A DNA stretch of 64,000 bases from Zeus faber (GCA_960531495.1 OY482846.1:34225811-34289810), one strand, 5' to 3'; counted from the stretch's first letter, positions 49,183-62,560 are shown. Program-made: numbers and translations. The notes: generated by a model from the sequence alone, not told the origin.

Positions 49183-52100
49183 CAGTGTTTCCCCAACCTT
49201 CCTTCTGCCACGGCACACTTTTCACAGTGAAATACTCCCACAGCACTACACCACCATCATGTTAAGCACTAAATACATCACAAAACACATAGAACTGTGC
49301 ATATTATTAGAATGACCTACTAATAGTGATGCAAGGCTGGCAAACGATTTGTTCGCGGCAAACAAATCTTTTGAATGACTCTGGGGTCTGGAGTCACTCT
49401 GGCAAGAGACTTACTAACTGAATATAATCAAAGTTAAAGGCAAAACTCCAAGGCAGGGTTTCCCCCGGTGTATTGCAAGCCCAGCAGCCCCCCCGGGCTT
49501 AAATTGACCCCCGTTGAGTCTAATCTGGCTTTTTTTTTATTTTTTATGTATTTTTAAAATACATTTTTTAAACTACAGTTACAGTGGGGCGGCTCGGTTG
49601 TAAACATAGATATAATGGGTGGTTAGGCCATGGTGGGGAATTTCCCCCAACCGGTGAATAAACTCATGAAAACACCAGTGTTACCTCTAACACCGGACAT
49701 TTTCCGCTCAATATCTGCAGACTCCACTTTGCATGTCCGCTCCGCAAAACTGCAGGCGCCAGACACATGACCAAACTCAGTAACATGTCAAGGAGGAAAG
49801 GTTTAAGCCAAAAAACCCTGGACATTTTTTCAGATGGCCAAATACTGGAGGTGACGCTGTTGAGGACGACATAACAATAACATTTGCGGCTCCACTGAGT
49901 CAACAACGTGAGCCTAGCCTCCGGTCGACGAATGACACACACAGGCACACGCACACGCTCGCTCCTTGAGCCATAGCACCAGCATCGTCATGGCAGCACC
50001 ACATGTGAGTAATGTCACACTTATTCAAATCTGTTGTAAATATAAAGTTATTGAGGGAAATGAAAAATCCAATATAAAGTTAGCTTGGTTGGTTTTCATA
50101 TTCTAGGGCTGTTAATCACTGATGCATTTGAACCAGTGATGGATACTGAACATTAAGCCATTACCGGTGGTTTTATATGATTTTACTGGTTCTAAAACAA
50201 AAAAAATAAAAAATAAAATTTGCCCACCACACAAATGATGGAGCTCTGCTGGATCTGGCCAAGCTCCTTGGCTGTGACCATTTCTCACAACGTCAGGTAC
50301 ACTTTCCTTGTGTCGATAGACTTTTTAGATTGACATTAAGGCCAATTATAGGTCCCAAAGAACCATGGATGAGATGTTGTTGATCCTGGCCAGGGTTGTT
50401 GAGCAACCAGTTATAGAAGCCATCCAGCTCTCTCAGGCCACTGGCCTTTAGTTGGATGAGTAAGCAGCTGGATATACACATCAGGCACTTTGATTTTTTT
50501 TTATTGAATAATGCAAATCTGACTGTGCTGGATATACTGTATATTTAACGATTTGAATGTTTTAGGTACCTGGACAGAGAAGGACAACTGTTCTGTCAGT
50601 TCCTTGACAGTGTACGAGTAAGCGATGGGAGGGCCGACAGTCACTGAGCTCATCCGTGAGGTCATCGCAACCAAAGCGATACCAACAGCTGGATGTTTGG
50701 TTTGTGGGGACGACAGTACTGCTGTGAGGACAGGTATGAAGAGATGTGTTGGCTTTTAAGTCGTCTTTTTTTTTTTTTTTTTTTAAACAGCTTACTGAGT
50801 TTATTGTAATCTGAATCTTTAAGGACACCAGAACGACGTTGCCAAACAGCTATCAGATCCTGGCCACAGCTAGTGAAAACTTTCTGAGGGCATCTGCAAG
50901 ACCTGGACATTTATTTTGGGAACAGCGCAAACCGCACAGCTGTGCTAAAAGGCAGCTTCCACTGTCCTCGAAACCTGAAAGCAACCGGAAGAATCTAAGC
51001 AATTTCTGAACTGATTCTGATCATTTCTCAACAATTTGGAGAAAATCTTCGACTCCGCTTTGTTAGACTTATAACCTCTGTGTCCTTTGTTTATTAGGAG
51101 GTGAAGGACAGATGGCTGGCCCAGGACACAGCCATTTTTAACTCTTTGGAGGAATCTGGCAGCTGTACAGGCAGCTCTTGCCGACGAGGCAGAGAAGAAG
51201 GACCCTGTAGCAAGGGGCCTTCATACATACATGTACATGCCACCTGACATGGCTTTCAAAGCTATTCCAATAGGAAGATGAAAAATCTTGGCTATTAAGG
51301 AACATGTCAGTTGACTTCTAGTGACTAGCTAAAACACCAATTTGTCTATGGATAATGACCCTGTTCCTTTAATATGCTCCTTTAATATTTTAGGTGCCGT
51401 CACAATTGAGACCATTTGACAAATCCAAGAGGCAGGGGATAAGCGGCCACCAGGGTCATTCCTCAGCGAGTTGGAAAGATGAGGTGAAAAGTCTAAATAC
51501 AGGCAGAGGAGGAAAGAAGTAGCCACCGCCACGAGGGGATGGAGATATCGACCTTTTGGACCCGTTTTCACACTCAGGTATTGAAATACTCAGGGTCTCA
51601 AGTAACACATTTGATAAATATGACCTGAGAAAATGAGCTGTTACTGTACTTGTTTTTAAACATTAAAAAATTGTAAAACTGCTCGCCAGGAAACTCCTGA
51701 CCGTGGATGAGGGGGCATTGCTCAAGGAATGGGCCAATTTCAAGGCGCATGATACCCAGGGAATTTTCAAGGTGAATAGCAGAAGCAAATAAATGTTTGA
51801 TGAAATTCTTGAAAATACATTTTTTGATGAAATATCCTGCGCGTGAAAATATTTGCTCCATCCTACTAAGAGAAGAAACAGTTTGAGGTGATGAAGGAGC
51901 TGGCCTCTGAGATGAACCCAAGCTTCTCTATCGAAGGTCTGGCTCGGCTCTCTGTCATCGCATTGACAATTCATGTGTCCAGTCTGAACTGCGAAAGAGA
52001 CTTCTCCGCCATGAACAGGATAAACCATGCTGCGATTATATTTTTCACATGCCTGTTAGACTGTTGGCAGCGTAGGTACGGGTAAGCACTCTACCAAGTT

Positions 52101-52710
52101 ACATTTTTGTTGGTCAATTCTGATTGCCAATGGCTGTACTAATGTTATTATTCTTAGATCATGACAGACCTCAGAAACAGGCCGCAGGGAAAAAGCATAA
52201 CTATTTTTCATTATTTATTTATTTTTTATTATTATTATTATTTTTTATTTTTATTTTTTTAATTGTCTCCATAATTGCTTCCATGATTCTGTTAACACAG
52301 AAACTATAGGGCCCTACCTTAATGCTGCCATCAGTCCACCGATGGCCCGCGCCAGGCCCTCGTCAAAAGATACTTGCCAGGCAATTTTTTGTCTTAATTC
52401 ATATTGAATGTTATTTACACGCTGCATTCAATCAGAATAAATGATTGACAGCATTTTCACCGAGTTGATTTAAAGAACCGAATTAAACAAAAAATAAAAA
52501 TAAAAAAAGTCGAACCTTCCATCATTACTTATCGTTTTGACTGAGTGAAACTTGTTCTGATGAACACAGAACTGCTGTTCTGCTGGAACTCATCAATTAC
52601 AGGAATTAGTGCAGCTTTGCAGTTTTGATCTCGCAACACAAGAGCTAGTTTCCATTATTTCTGTTTTTAAGTGGAATTTTAAACATTTTCACAGTGGATA
52701 TAAAACACTG
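49183..52710 (+). mobile_element. hAT-family transposon, 3.5 kb, both ends present
   Basis: The left end is CAGTGTTTCCCCAACC and the right end, complemented, is CAGTGTTTTATATCC, giving matching termini of CAGTGTTT. The 8 bases before (GGTTAGAT) and after (GGTTAGGC) agree at 6 of 8 positions, as expected for an old hAT target duplication. A decayed transposase lies inside on the plus strand. The end regions match the MITEs at 9.7, 23.8, 29.4, 45.3, 53.3 and 59 kb. Stops and frameshifts show it is no longer autonomous. Confidence 0.85.
49787..52190 (+). pseudogene. Decayed multi-exon hAT transposase
   Basis: hAT transposases cut and paste the element by recognising its ends; they carry an RNase H-like core and a C-terminal dimerisation region. 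Here a possible start at 49787 gives MSRRKGLSQKTLDIF, a basic N-terminus with a QxxL-type motif seen in related proteins, and GTGAGT follows at 50005. Further blocks: DGALLDLAKLLGCDHFSQRQ before a GTACAC donor (50296); YLDREGQLFCQFLDSVRV after a TTTTAG acceptor (50566), then VTELIREVIATKAIPTAG and a donor at 50733; NDVAKQLSD after 50822; VKDRWLAQDTAIFNS after TTATTAG (51098), then AAVQAALADEAEKKDPVA; KLLTVDEGALLKEWANFKA (to 51771); and LARLSVIALTIHVSSLNCER plus DFSAMNRI at about 51930-52025, the hAT dimerisation signature. TDLRNR continues at 52164. Stops occur near 50638 (a frameshift) and 50870. The donor after AACAG at 52018 reads GATAAA where GTAAA would be expected. Exon limits are inferred by eye. 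Confidence 0.85.
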
Positions 52711-53284
52711 GGTTAGGCAAGTTAATTTCAGACAACGGCGTGATGGTGCACCGATTTAGTACTGAAATCTCATTTGATTCCTCATTTACTCTTAAGAACA
52801 ACGACTACACAGGGAATCCATCCAAGTGCCAGACATGCTGCTTTGCCTTAGCATGCGCTAAGCGCTAATGCAACACATTTATTCCCTGTCAAGCCCTCGT
52901 CGTGAGCGGCTGCCATCACGATGAAAGCATTGATACAAGAAGCACAATAATGCCACAACGGGTAGGGTTGTGGATTGTGCATTTTTGGTTATGAGCCATT
53001 CTCTGGATTTAAAAAAAAAAAAAAAAAAAACAGTGTGTTGACAATACGTCTGGTGTGGTTGGCAGCGTGTTTGAGGATCTGATCTGCGCTTTGAGTTTCT
53101 CACAAAGCCGGGAAAACATATTGAAGCTGTGGCGACCGGAGGGCATCATGAGACAACGACAGAGAAGGTCGCAGAGAACTGAGCAAGACGGATGACATCC
53201 ATCAGTCTGCGTCCTGGAACAGCGTTTTACAACCCCTGCGCCATGACAGCTCATCAGGTGCGCCGTGAAAACACTTCAAACTCC
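52711..53284. other. Unique DNA with poly-A; unassigned minus-strand frame
   Basis: Poly-A of 20 at 53011-53030. To its right a minus-strand frame of about 75 codons (53254 down to 53031) has protein-like text (for example RHSFNMFSRLCEKLKAQIRS), possibly from a retroelement, but I cannot name it. Confidence 0.3.
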
Positions 53285-53935
53285 ACTGATAAAGACATAA
53301 ATAATGGAAACCAGCTTGTGTGTTGTAAGATCTGAACTGTGAGGCCGCACTAATTGATCAGTTGCAGCAGAACAGCAGCTATGTGTACGTCAGAACAAGT
53401 TTCACTCTGAAAATCCAACGACTCGCTTGGGGCGAGTCAATCCTTTCAGACTGTGGCAGTTTCTCCTACAGTACCACGCGCCACCCAAGTGGCGTGTTCA
53501 GGGACCTCCGGCACAGAGACACAGAAGACGGGGTTGTAAATACCAGTTTATTGTAGAGAGTTGGCCAGTTGGAATTAGCCAGGAGCACATAGTGACATGT
53601 CATGACGGGCTCCTTTCCGGAGTGTGTGTGGGGATGGGGGTTTTAACCTGTTGCTCATTCGACTAACCAATGAGCAACAGGTATGCAGCCACTCTGATCC
53701 CGATCATCTAGATCCAGGCCAGGTGTGGCTGCTCAAACAAGACCATCCCTACACCACACAGACCCTTTGTTTATTTTATTTAGGTGGAAATCAGTCACAT
53801 TCAATATGAATTGTGACAAATGCAGAGACCCTTTGCCTCTGAATTTAATTTATTCCTCGGAAATTACAGTGGTGTAGTGCCGTGGAATTATTTAACTGTG
53901 AAACAGGAAAAAGGTTTAAAAACTGTATCATAATG
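53285..53935 (-). mobile_element. hAT-type MITE with an internal insertion
   Basis: The left part has TAATGGAAACCAGCTTGTG, CACTAATTGATCAGTTGC and GCAGAACAGCAGC; the right part has AATCAGTCACATTCAATATG, GGTGTAGTGCCGTGG and AAAAAGGTTTAAAAACTG. The order is that of the family in reverse. About 300 bp between 53445 and 53765 have no counterpart in the other copies and include a perfect hairpin, so something else is inserted or retained there. Confidence 0.7.
53646..53682. repeat. Perfect 14-bp hairpin, 9-base loop
   Basis: ACCTGTTGCTCATT at 53646-53659 and its exact reverse complement at 53669-53682 around CGACTAACC, inside the sequence inserted in the MITE. It could be a structured part of that insertion. 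Confidence 0.9.
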
Positions 53936-55402
53936 TCCCTGCCCTTGCGTGTGCTTGTTTGGGATAGAAGAGCGAGAGAGAGGAATAGATAGATTGAGGA
54001 ACAGAAATAACCACAGGCTGGATCCTACATGTGCTGAGGCCCAGATTGTGTGCAGAGGAATGGGAGCTGTGCTGTAGGTTATAAAGCAAAAATGTATATC
54101 CTGCTCAGTCCCTCTGGGACTTGTCTGGAGGTTTTTTGTGATTGCCTCAACCTTAAAGTCTCAATTCTAAAGAAATAAATAAAAAAAAGCTGCTTCGACG
54201 ACCACTGGAGACAGTCATATGTCATCACTTCAGTCATATGTCATCACTTCCTGGTTCACGGATGTACGAAATCTCCATCTCACAGAAATAACTGGAAATA
54301 TTTCAACATTCATTATTTTAGTAGTTTTGAACCATGGGCTTACAGACAGACCATGCAATAAATTTAAAAAGGAATTCAATGAAAAGAAAATTGTCAGAGA
54401 CTACTTCAGTGGATAAGAATTTGTCTTCCTTTTTTCACTGAGGTTGTGTCATCTGACATTTTTCTTTTAACATTTTTTGTAAATTAATTGCATGTCGCCA
54501 ATTTTTTCGATTTGAAAGTAATTTCTTTGGGTTTATTGCAGAGAAACATGTTTGAACCGGTAAGAATATTGGGTCAAGAAACATGCAACCATCCATTGCA
54601 CAGAGCTACTATCAGCTCTCCTCACGAGGAAGGAATAGAGAAGAAGAGTTTTGATGACCTCACGATCTTCTCTCCATCCTCTATGGGAAGGACATATGAT
54701 GGACAAAGCTGAAAATCACTGTAACGACCCGTCTAGGAACCCTAATGTGTTGACAGGAGGAAAAGTCCTTTCCGCAAATATTATTACGCCCCAAAAAAAG
54801 AAAATTGCGATTTCCTGGATGGAAAGGCACTTCTGTGAAAATAATTTTAGAATTAGGGGATCTCGAGCGCAACAACACAAGAGCAACGCTGAGGAATGAC
54901 GGCCATCCTTCAAGGAGTAATATTTACCGACCAAATCTGAAAATATTCACAGATTTTTTGCCATTTGCCATTCAACGGTTTGATATCCTTCTATTAATGT
55001 AAAGCACAGAGTGGCATATTGTGTATGAAGGTTTTTATTATTATTATTATGAATATAATAAAGATAAACAGATCACAACCACCAAAAGGCAAGGCTTTGT
55101 AGGGCTTGATAAATCATCCCATATCCAAAGACGCTCTGAGACGGACGTTGCAAGTGCTGACATTTTAGAACGCTACACTATTTTAGAACTACACTCCCCG
55201 AGGATTCGAGGTAAAATACCAGTGACAGCGCTAACACACGGCAGCTAAGACAAGGAAAGAATAAAGAGACGTAGAAATAAAAGGAAGAATGAAGAGAGAA
55301 AAATAAAAGGAAGAGCAAAGAGAGAAAATACGCCCTGGCTAACACAACAAAAGATAGAAAAAAAAAAAAGTTCTCCGGCTGACATACCCCGGCTAATAGG
55401 GC
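53936..55402. other. Unique DNA
   Basis: A direct duplication CAGTCATATGTCATCACTTC lies at 54213-54250. Frames of 60-80 codons at 54.2-54.9 kb lack recognised motifs. TTATTATTATTAT near 55035. No gene called. Confidence 0.45.
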
Positions 55403-55530
55403 CAGGGATCTCACGATACCATATAATCACGACACTTGGGTGCCAACACGATAATACATTTTTCAATGCGCCATGTATAACGATATATTCATTTCTTTCT
55501 GTTATGGCTGCAGTAAAACAATCAAAACGC
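55403..55530. mobile_element. Transposon-end remnant (ATCTCACGATACC)
   Basis: CAGGGATCTCACGATACCAT and TATAATCACGACACTTGG with ACACGATAATACATTTTTCA resemble frequent fish DNA-transposon termini. Only one side is recognised. Confidence 0.35.
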
Positions 55531-55873
55531 ATTTCTTTTCTCTCTTAAAGGTCTTCTGTAGGGAGCTTCTTGAAAACGCTGACGTCATCGTGCGTCAGGA
55601 ACCTGTGAGCGACGGCCGACAACCAGTCTTTCCAGTTTAATTACATGTTTACAAGTCAATTAGTTTGCTGTATCTCCATTAAAAGTTTAAGGCTCTCCAA
55701 CTATAGGCACGGCGCCCATACAGTATAGTGTCTAAATATAATATAACAGACTGCACTGTTGTTGCTGCTGTAATGCCTGAATTTACCTCTGGGGATTAAC
55801 AAAGTGTTTGTGTTGAGAATCTTAAACGACTTTAGACGTAACTGCATCAAGACAACACTGAGTGGGTGGCCAC
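55531..55873. other. Unique DNA
   Basis: No gene or repeat recognised. Confidence 0.45.
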
Positions 55874-55982
55874 GGGGAAAAATGCAGGGGGAGAGGGAGA
55901 CAGGAGCTCAAATTAGGCATGGCGAGGGAGCGATCAGGGCACACTTTTTTCCAGTCTTCCTCTCCCCCTGCATTTTTTCCCC
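55874..55982. repeat. 23-bp inverted repeats around 62 bp
   Basis: The left arm (55874-55896) contains AATGCAGGGGGAGAGG and the right arm (55959-55982) its complement CCTCTCCCCCTGCATT, differing by one extra T in the T run. Flanking CCAC/CCATGGG similarity extends the symmetry. It may be a very short MITE or a templated inversion. Confidence 0.85.
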
Positions 55983-56019
55983 CATGGGTGCTTGATGTTT
56001 AATACCTGCTCCTGAAAGG

Positions 56020-56360
<341 letters not shown>

Positions 56361-56559
56361 CACCCAAGAAGGACACACACACGCTTTTTTTGTGTTCGCC
56401 TGTCTTCTGCATTAAAAACCCACAACTTCAGCACACTTCTGAACATTGCAACTAGAACTACTTACCCTTTTCCTGAGGTTACGCATGATAGCCCTACTTG
56501 GCATGAAGAGATCCTTCAGGATGCGGATCTTAACAATGGATGCAAGCCTCTGCTGAGAA
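56361..56559. other. Possible LINE 5' part
   Basis: Precedes the endonuclease fragment and may belong to the same LINE (AGAAGAACCAGAGGG, CGGGGTCGGCAACAG near 56565-56600), but is too decayed to translate. Confidence 0.35.
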
Positions 56560-57320
56560 GCAGGAAGAAGAACCAGAGGGAAACATATCGGGGTCGGCAA
56601 CAGACTGCGATCGGGTGCACACCAGTCACCCCCGCCCAGTATCCAGCTCGCAAATGTTCAATCCATGCACAACCAGCTAGATGACATCAGGGCTCAAGTC
56701 CGCTTCCAACGGGGACTGCAACATCCGTTGTATCATGGAGACAAGGCTCTCCCCCCGCGATCATGCCGTTCAACCAGCTGAAACATTCTCCGTGTATCGC
56801 ATGGGCAGGACGGAGGATTCGGCAAATCTAAACGTTGCGGAGTGTGTGTCACGACCAACAACAGCTGGTGTGATCCAAGGAATGTTTCTGTTGTCGCGTT
56901 CCTGCCCGCCCCATCTCGAACACCTCCCTGTCGCCCTTTCTACCTGCCCCGGAAGTTCTCTGCTGCTAGGACCCTTGGCGTTTATATTCAACCACAGGCG
57001 GACACAGACACTGCTGTTACCACAGTACATGGTGCCATCAACAAACACTACGCTAAACAACCGGACACAGCCCTCATCGTGGCCCAACATGTCATATGTC
57101 TAGCCAGGGTTGGAAACACATTGGATCACTGTTACACCCTGTTCAAGAGCCGTTACAAGGCTACCTCTCTGATATTCTGTTACTTTCCTTTTATTTAACT
57201 GATATGCTGCCAAATATACTGTAGCCTTCACGTTTGATATTTGCAGTTGTTGGAGTCGTTGCCTTTCACTGCTGTTGCACTTGTACAATTATGCACGTGA
57301 GAAATAAATCTGGTGACTAC
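56560..57320 (+). pseudogene. LINE endonuclease-domain fragment (broken)
   Basis: This is the APE-type endonuclease region of a non-LTR retrotransposon, the domain that nicks target DNA. Readable blocks in three frames: ANVQSMHNQLDDIRAQVRF (about 56650), AETFSVYRMGRTEDS (about 56775), NNSWCDPRNVSVV (about 56850), CRPFYLPRKFSA (about 56925), YIQPQADTDTAVTTVHGAIN (about 56982) and NTLDHCYTLFKSRYKATS (about 57112). At least two frameshifts separate them, and a short segment between ALIVA and NTLDHC is lost. No reverse transcriptase follows; instead an AT-rich tail with GAGAAATAAATCTGG ends at about 57315, so the middle of the element was deleted. It is a different copy from the reverse transcriptase fragment at 37 kb. 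Confidence 0.85.
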
Positions 57321-58961
57321 GTGTTCCATTAGGACGTGTTGATAAGAGGACTGGGCGACAAAGGCTACGTTCACACTTGCAGGCCAAAGTGTCCCAAATC
57401 CCTTTAATTATTTTTGAATCGCGACCCCAGTCTGAAAAGTCAGATCATAACTTAACTAACTCTAGAGCGACATTCCTCACGATTCTGCGCCGGCGGGAGT
57501 CACTCTGAAAGCAAAAATGCAAGACAGCTGCGATGGAGGTAGTCAAGTGGCGGGACAGGCGCCGACCCCGTGGGTGCTCCTGGGCTAGGGTGACCATCCT
57601 TCCGGTTTAAGGTCAGACAGTCTGGTTTTTAAATACCTTGACCATCTACCGGCGCAACCTTGAGCCGGATAACATAGTCTCACCATAGCATAAATTTGCG
57701 CCTATGGTGAGACCTCATAAGTATTTGGGTTTGACACTTCTGTCCAAGCAAAACTTCAGGGGTCGCATCCTAACCGGTCTGTGTTTGATTACTTATCGAA
57801 TCGTATTCTTACTTCTGTGCATGCTGGACAGTTCAGGACCCGTGACCCGTTCAGACTGGAATCTGATATTGGCCACATTTAAAAAATAATGTGAACACAA
57901 AACGAAAAAGAAAAATCGGATCCGAGCAATAAATCCATATTGAGCACCAACGCTTGCAGTGTGGACGAAGCCTAAAAGACCTGCAAGCTTATTGCAAACA
58001 TTCTAATGAGCGGCTTCATTCGTCCATTCATCACTGTCCCATTCACTTCATCTCATCTCATCATCAAGCGGGGGAGGGGGGAGGCCACATCACAACCGTA
58101 AATTGAATTCCAATCATCGCCAGGACACAAGACAAGGAAAAAGAGATTAAATTAAGAGAATGAGTTGTCGCCCGCGGGTCTTCCTCTTCCTGGAAGAGAG
58201 CGTTTCAATTTTCTCCTGCCGTCCATTCATTTCATATTATCATTTAGCAGCGGAGCAATTCGAAACGATCAATTCGCTGTGTCAAATTAAACCAATCGCC
58301 ATCACCAACAGCACGCCCTCCTACCCACCCCTCTCAACAAACGTAACCACCCGATGAAATTAAAATAAAAAACGGGAGAAAATATGAAGGCCTTGGCCAT
58401 AACTCTATCAAGCAACAGCATCAGAAAAAAAATACAAATTTTAACACAAATCTATAATTTAGTGGTGGAGTGACTGGAAAAGATCAATTCACTGAGTCAA
58501 ATAAAACATCACCATCACCACCCCCTCCTACCCACCCACCGACGCCTCTCAACATACTGTACGTAACCACGGTAACGGTAAACAAGTTTCAAACCCAGGG
58601 ACTATTAAATATCAATGGGGGGCAATAGATCACAAGGCAGCAAATGTAAACAGCCTATTATTCCACATAATACATGTCTAGTATTAAGAAATCAAATGTT
58701 ATGATTGAGTGCAGGTTCTCCCCCCCCCCTATTTTTGAGCCAGCTGTTCTATCGCAACACAAAAAAAACAAAAACAAATTGATTTTGAAGGAGTTACAAG
58801 GAGCCGGCAGTGAGCGACGTATCGATCCATAATGATGGTATTAATCATTTTGGAATTGCACAGAACAGCTGCGTTGTGAAGTCTTGAGCTGTAAACAAAA
58901 TTTCAATACCACGGTGCGTTAAATGGTTTGAATTCCATTTGAATAATAAAATAAAAAACAA
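57321..58961. other. Unique DNA
   Basis: A loose repeat of ATCAATTCGCTGTGTCAAAT and ATCAATTCACTGAGTCAAAT lies at 58269 and 58484, with CATCACCA and CTCCTACCCACCC words after each, indicating an old tandem duplication of about 215 bp at 58220-58560. No gene recognised. Confidence 0.5.
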
Positions 58962-60379
<1,418 letters not shown>

Positions 60380-61530
60380 TTTCTTCCCAGCCCCCCATCC
60401 CCACCCCCTTTTCGCCGCCTTATGTGGCATTATTTGCCGGAAGGATGGACCAATATTAGGAGGGATGGATGGTGCGACCTTTTTTTTTTTTTTGAGGTTT
60501 GAATCTTAACGAGTCACAATTATTCACTTTGGTGGTGTGTGAAAGTGTGAATCAGTCACATTCAATACGAATTACGCTAAATGCCGATACATTTTGTCTT
60601 GAACTTCAATCAGTAATTATCGTTGGTTTGTGAGACAAAGTTTCAACCTTTTGCTGGAGTGACTCCAGACATTTACGACTTGCTTGCTCCAATCGAATTG
60701 TTCCCGATCGTCCGTTTCAATCGGTCACATCAAATATGAATTACGCCAAATTCCTTCACCTTGATTCATCACTCATTATCTTCAGCTTTTAAGTTTAAAT
60801 ATTCAGTCTTTTGGCAGAGGGACTCCAGACTCAGTCATTTATGAGTTGTTCGCTACGAACGAATCGTTTGCGAGTCTCGCATCGCTAACTATGAGTAGCC
60901 CACGGCTCGAGTGAATCGACTCCAAAAAATATGATTTTTGATAAGGATTTTCTTCCACAGTGAGGAATCAGACACCTGCTGCCCAACCCCTCGGCACACT
61001 GCAACTCACACCGTATTCCCCATTTGTATTGGCTTTGCCCCCGCCCCCACACTTCCCTTAGCGTCCTCATGTGGCATTATCTGCCGGGGAAACATCTAAG
61101 TGGTGAGGAAAGGCTCGACTCGTCGGTTCTTGTCACGGATTAGATTCTTGACTCGAGAGTCAGAGTCGTTTCGGCTGAGAGTTGTGAACGGAATTGGTGG
61201 GATGCGAAAGCGTTCAATACGAATCACACCAAATGCCCCCTTTTTTTTTTTTTTTTTTAATTCAGTCATCGGTTATTATTTTCAGTTCATGCGCCCTCAA
61301 ATTCACTTTTGCCGGAGTGACTCCCGACTCGTTTCACAGATTTGTTCACGACGGACGAGTCGTTTGAGAGTCTTGCATCAACAGTTATTACTGTGGTAGG
61401 TCACAGCTCGAATAAACCTACTCCAAATATGGATTTTTGTCATTAAAAATATATAGCCCCATTGTTATTGTCGCCTCCGCCCCTTCTTTTAGCCTCGCAC
61501 ATTATCCGCCAAAAAAGGAAAGACGTACCA
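60380..61530. repeat. Diverged triplication containing MITE pieces
   Basis: The landmark ATGTGGCATTATTTGCCGG at 60422-60440 recurs as ATGTGGCATTATCTGCCGGG ending at 61087 and as CACATTATCCGCC ending at 61510, each preceded by a C-rich CCCC(G/A)CCCC-type stretch. Spacings are about 648 and 422 bp. Between landmarks lie hAT-MITE words (TCAGTCACATTCAATACG, GAACGAATCGTTTGCGAGTC, GGACGAGTCGTTTGAGAGTC), some themselves doubled near 60550 and 60720. Confidence 0.7.
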
Positions 61531-61716
61531 CCAGCGATGATGGCTCTGCGGATTCGGAACAAAGGGGACCAATGTTAATGTCAGCAGCTAATGCAAGAAG
61601 TAACAGGGATTAGAGCTCCATTTAAAGCACTCTGCTGCGAAACAGTGGGACACACTCGGAAATCCACAACGCACTCATCTACTTAGCAGGATCCGCCCTC
61701 CCCTCTATGGGAAACA

Positions 61717-62130
61717 TTGCAAAAAGTGAAGAATAAGCATTATAAGGGAAGAGGAACGATATTACCATATTGTCGGATGCTGCGCTCCTCAAATGAGCGT
61801 CGCCTGGCTCTGCCGGCCGTACAGCCACGGCAATCCAGGCTATTCTCATTTGTAGTTCCACGTTGGTGGAACGAGCTGCCAAAAATGACCAGAGCGGGGA
61901 CCTCCCTCTCTGTCTTTAAGAAGCACTTGAAGACCCAGCTCTTCAGAGAGTACCTCCTGTCCTGACCTACAATTACTTAGCACTACCTAGCAGTATTTAT
62001 TGTTACACTAATGTTGTTACACTGATCTCTGTCGCAATGTAGCTTGAATGTTATTCTCCCTTGTAAGTCGCTTTGGATAAAAGTGTCTGCTAAATGACTA
62101 AATCTAAATGTAAATGTAAATGTAGAAATG
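61717..62130 (+). pseudogene. L2-type LINE 3' end
   Basis: The frame 61717-61965 ends with RRLALPAVQPRQSRLFSFVV, then RWWNELP and SLSVFKKHLKTQLFREYLL. This is the C-terminal sequence style of L2-clade reverse transcriptases in fish. The stop at about 61963 is followed by a short 3' region ending AAGTCGCTTTGGATAAAAGT, CTGCTAAATGACTAAAT and GTAAATGTAAATGTA tail repeats. Everything upstream is missing by 5' truncation. The tail is the same as that of the SINE at 36.6 kb. Confidence 0.85.
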
Positions 62131-62255
62131 TGTCACAACAACCTATTAACAAATATATATTTCACTCGTTAAATTTTTTTTTTTTTACTTGTTTAAATAG
62201 GTTTTACCTATTCCGGCCATTGTTCCTTTTTCTCTCCATTCCTCTGAAACAAGAA
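62131..62255. other. Unique DNA
   Basis: Short T run at 62176-62186; nothing recognised. Confidence 0.4.
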
Positions 62256-62485
<230 letters not shown>

Positions 62486-62489
62486 TTCC

Positions 62490-62560
62490 AAGTCCAAGAT
62501 TCCCGGGTCAATTAAAAGATTTGTTCTCTGCAACCGAATCGTTTGCGTGTCTTCACAAAC
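62490..62560 (+). mobile_element. hAT-type MITE scrap
   Basis: AAAAGATTTGTTCTCTGCAA and CGAATCGTTTGCGTGTCTTC match the inner words of the family (AACGAATCGTTTGCGAGTCT at 60.86 kb). Confidence 0.55.
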
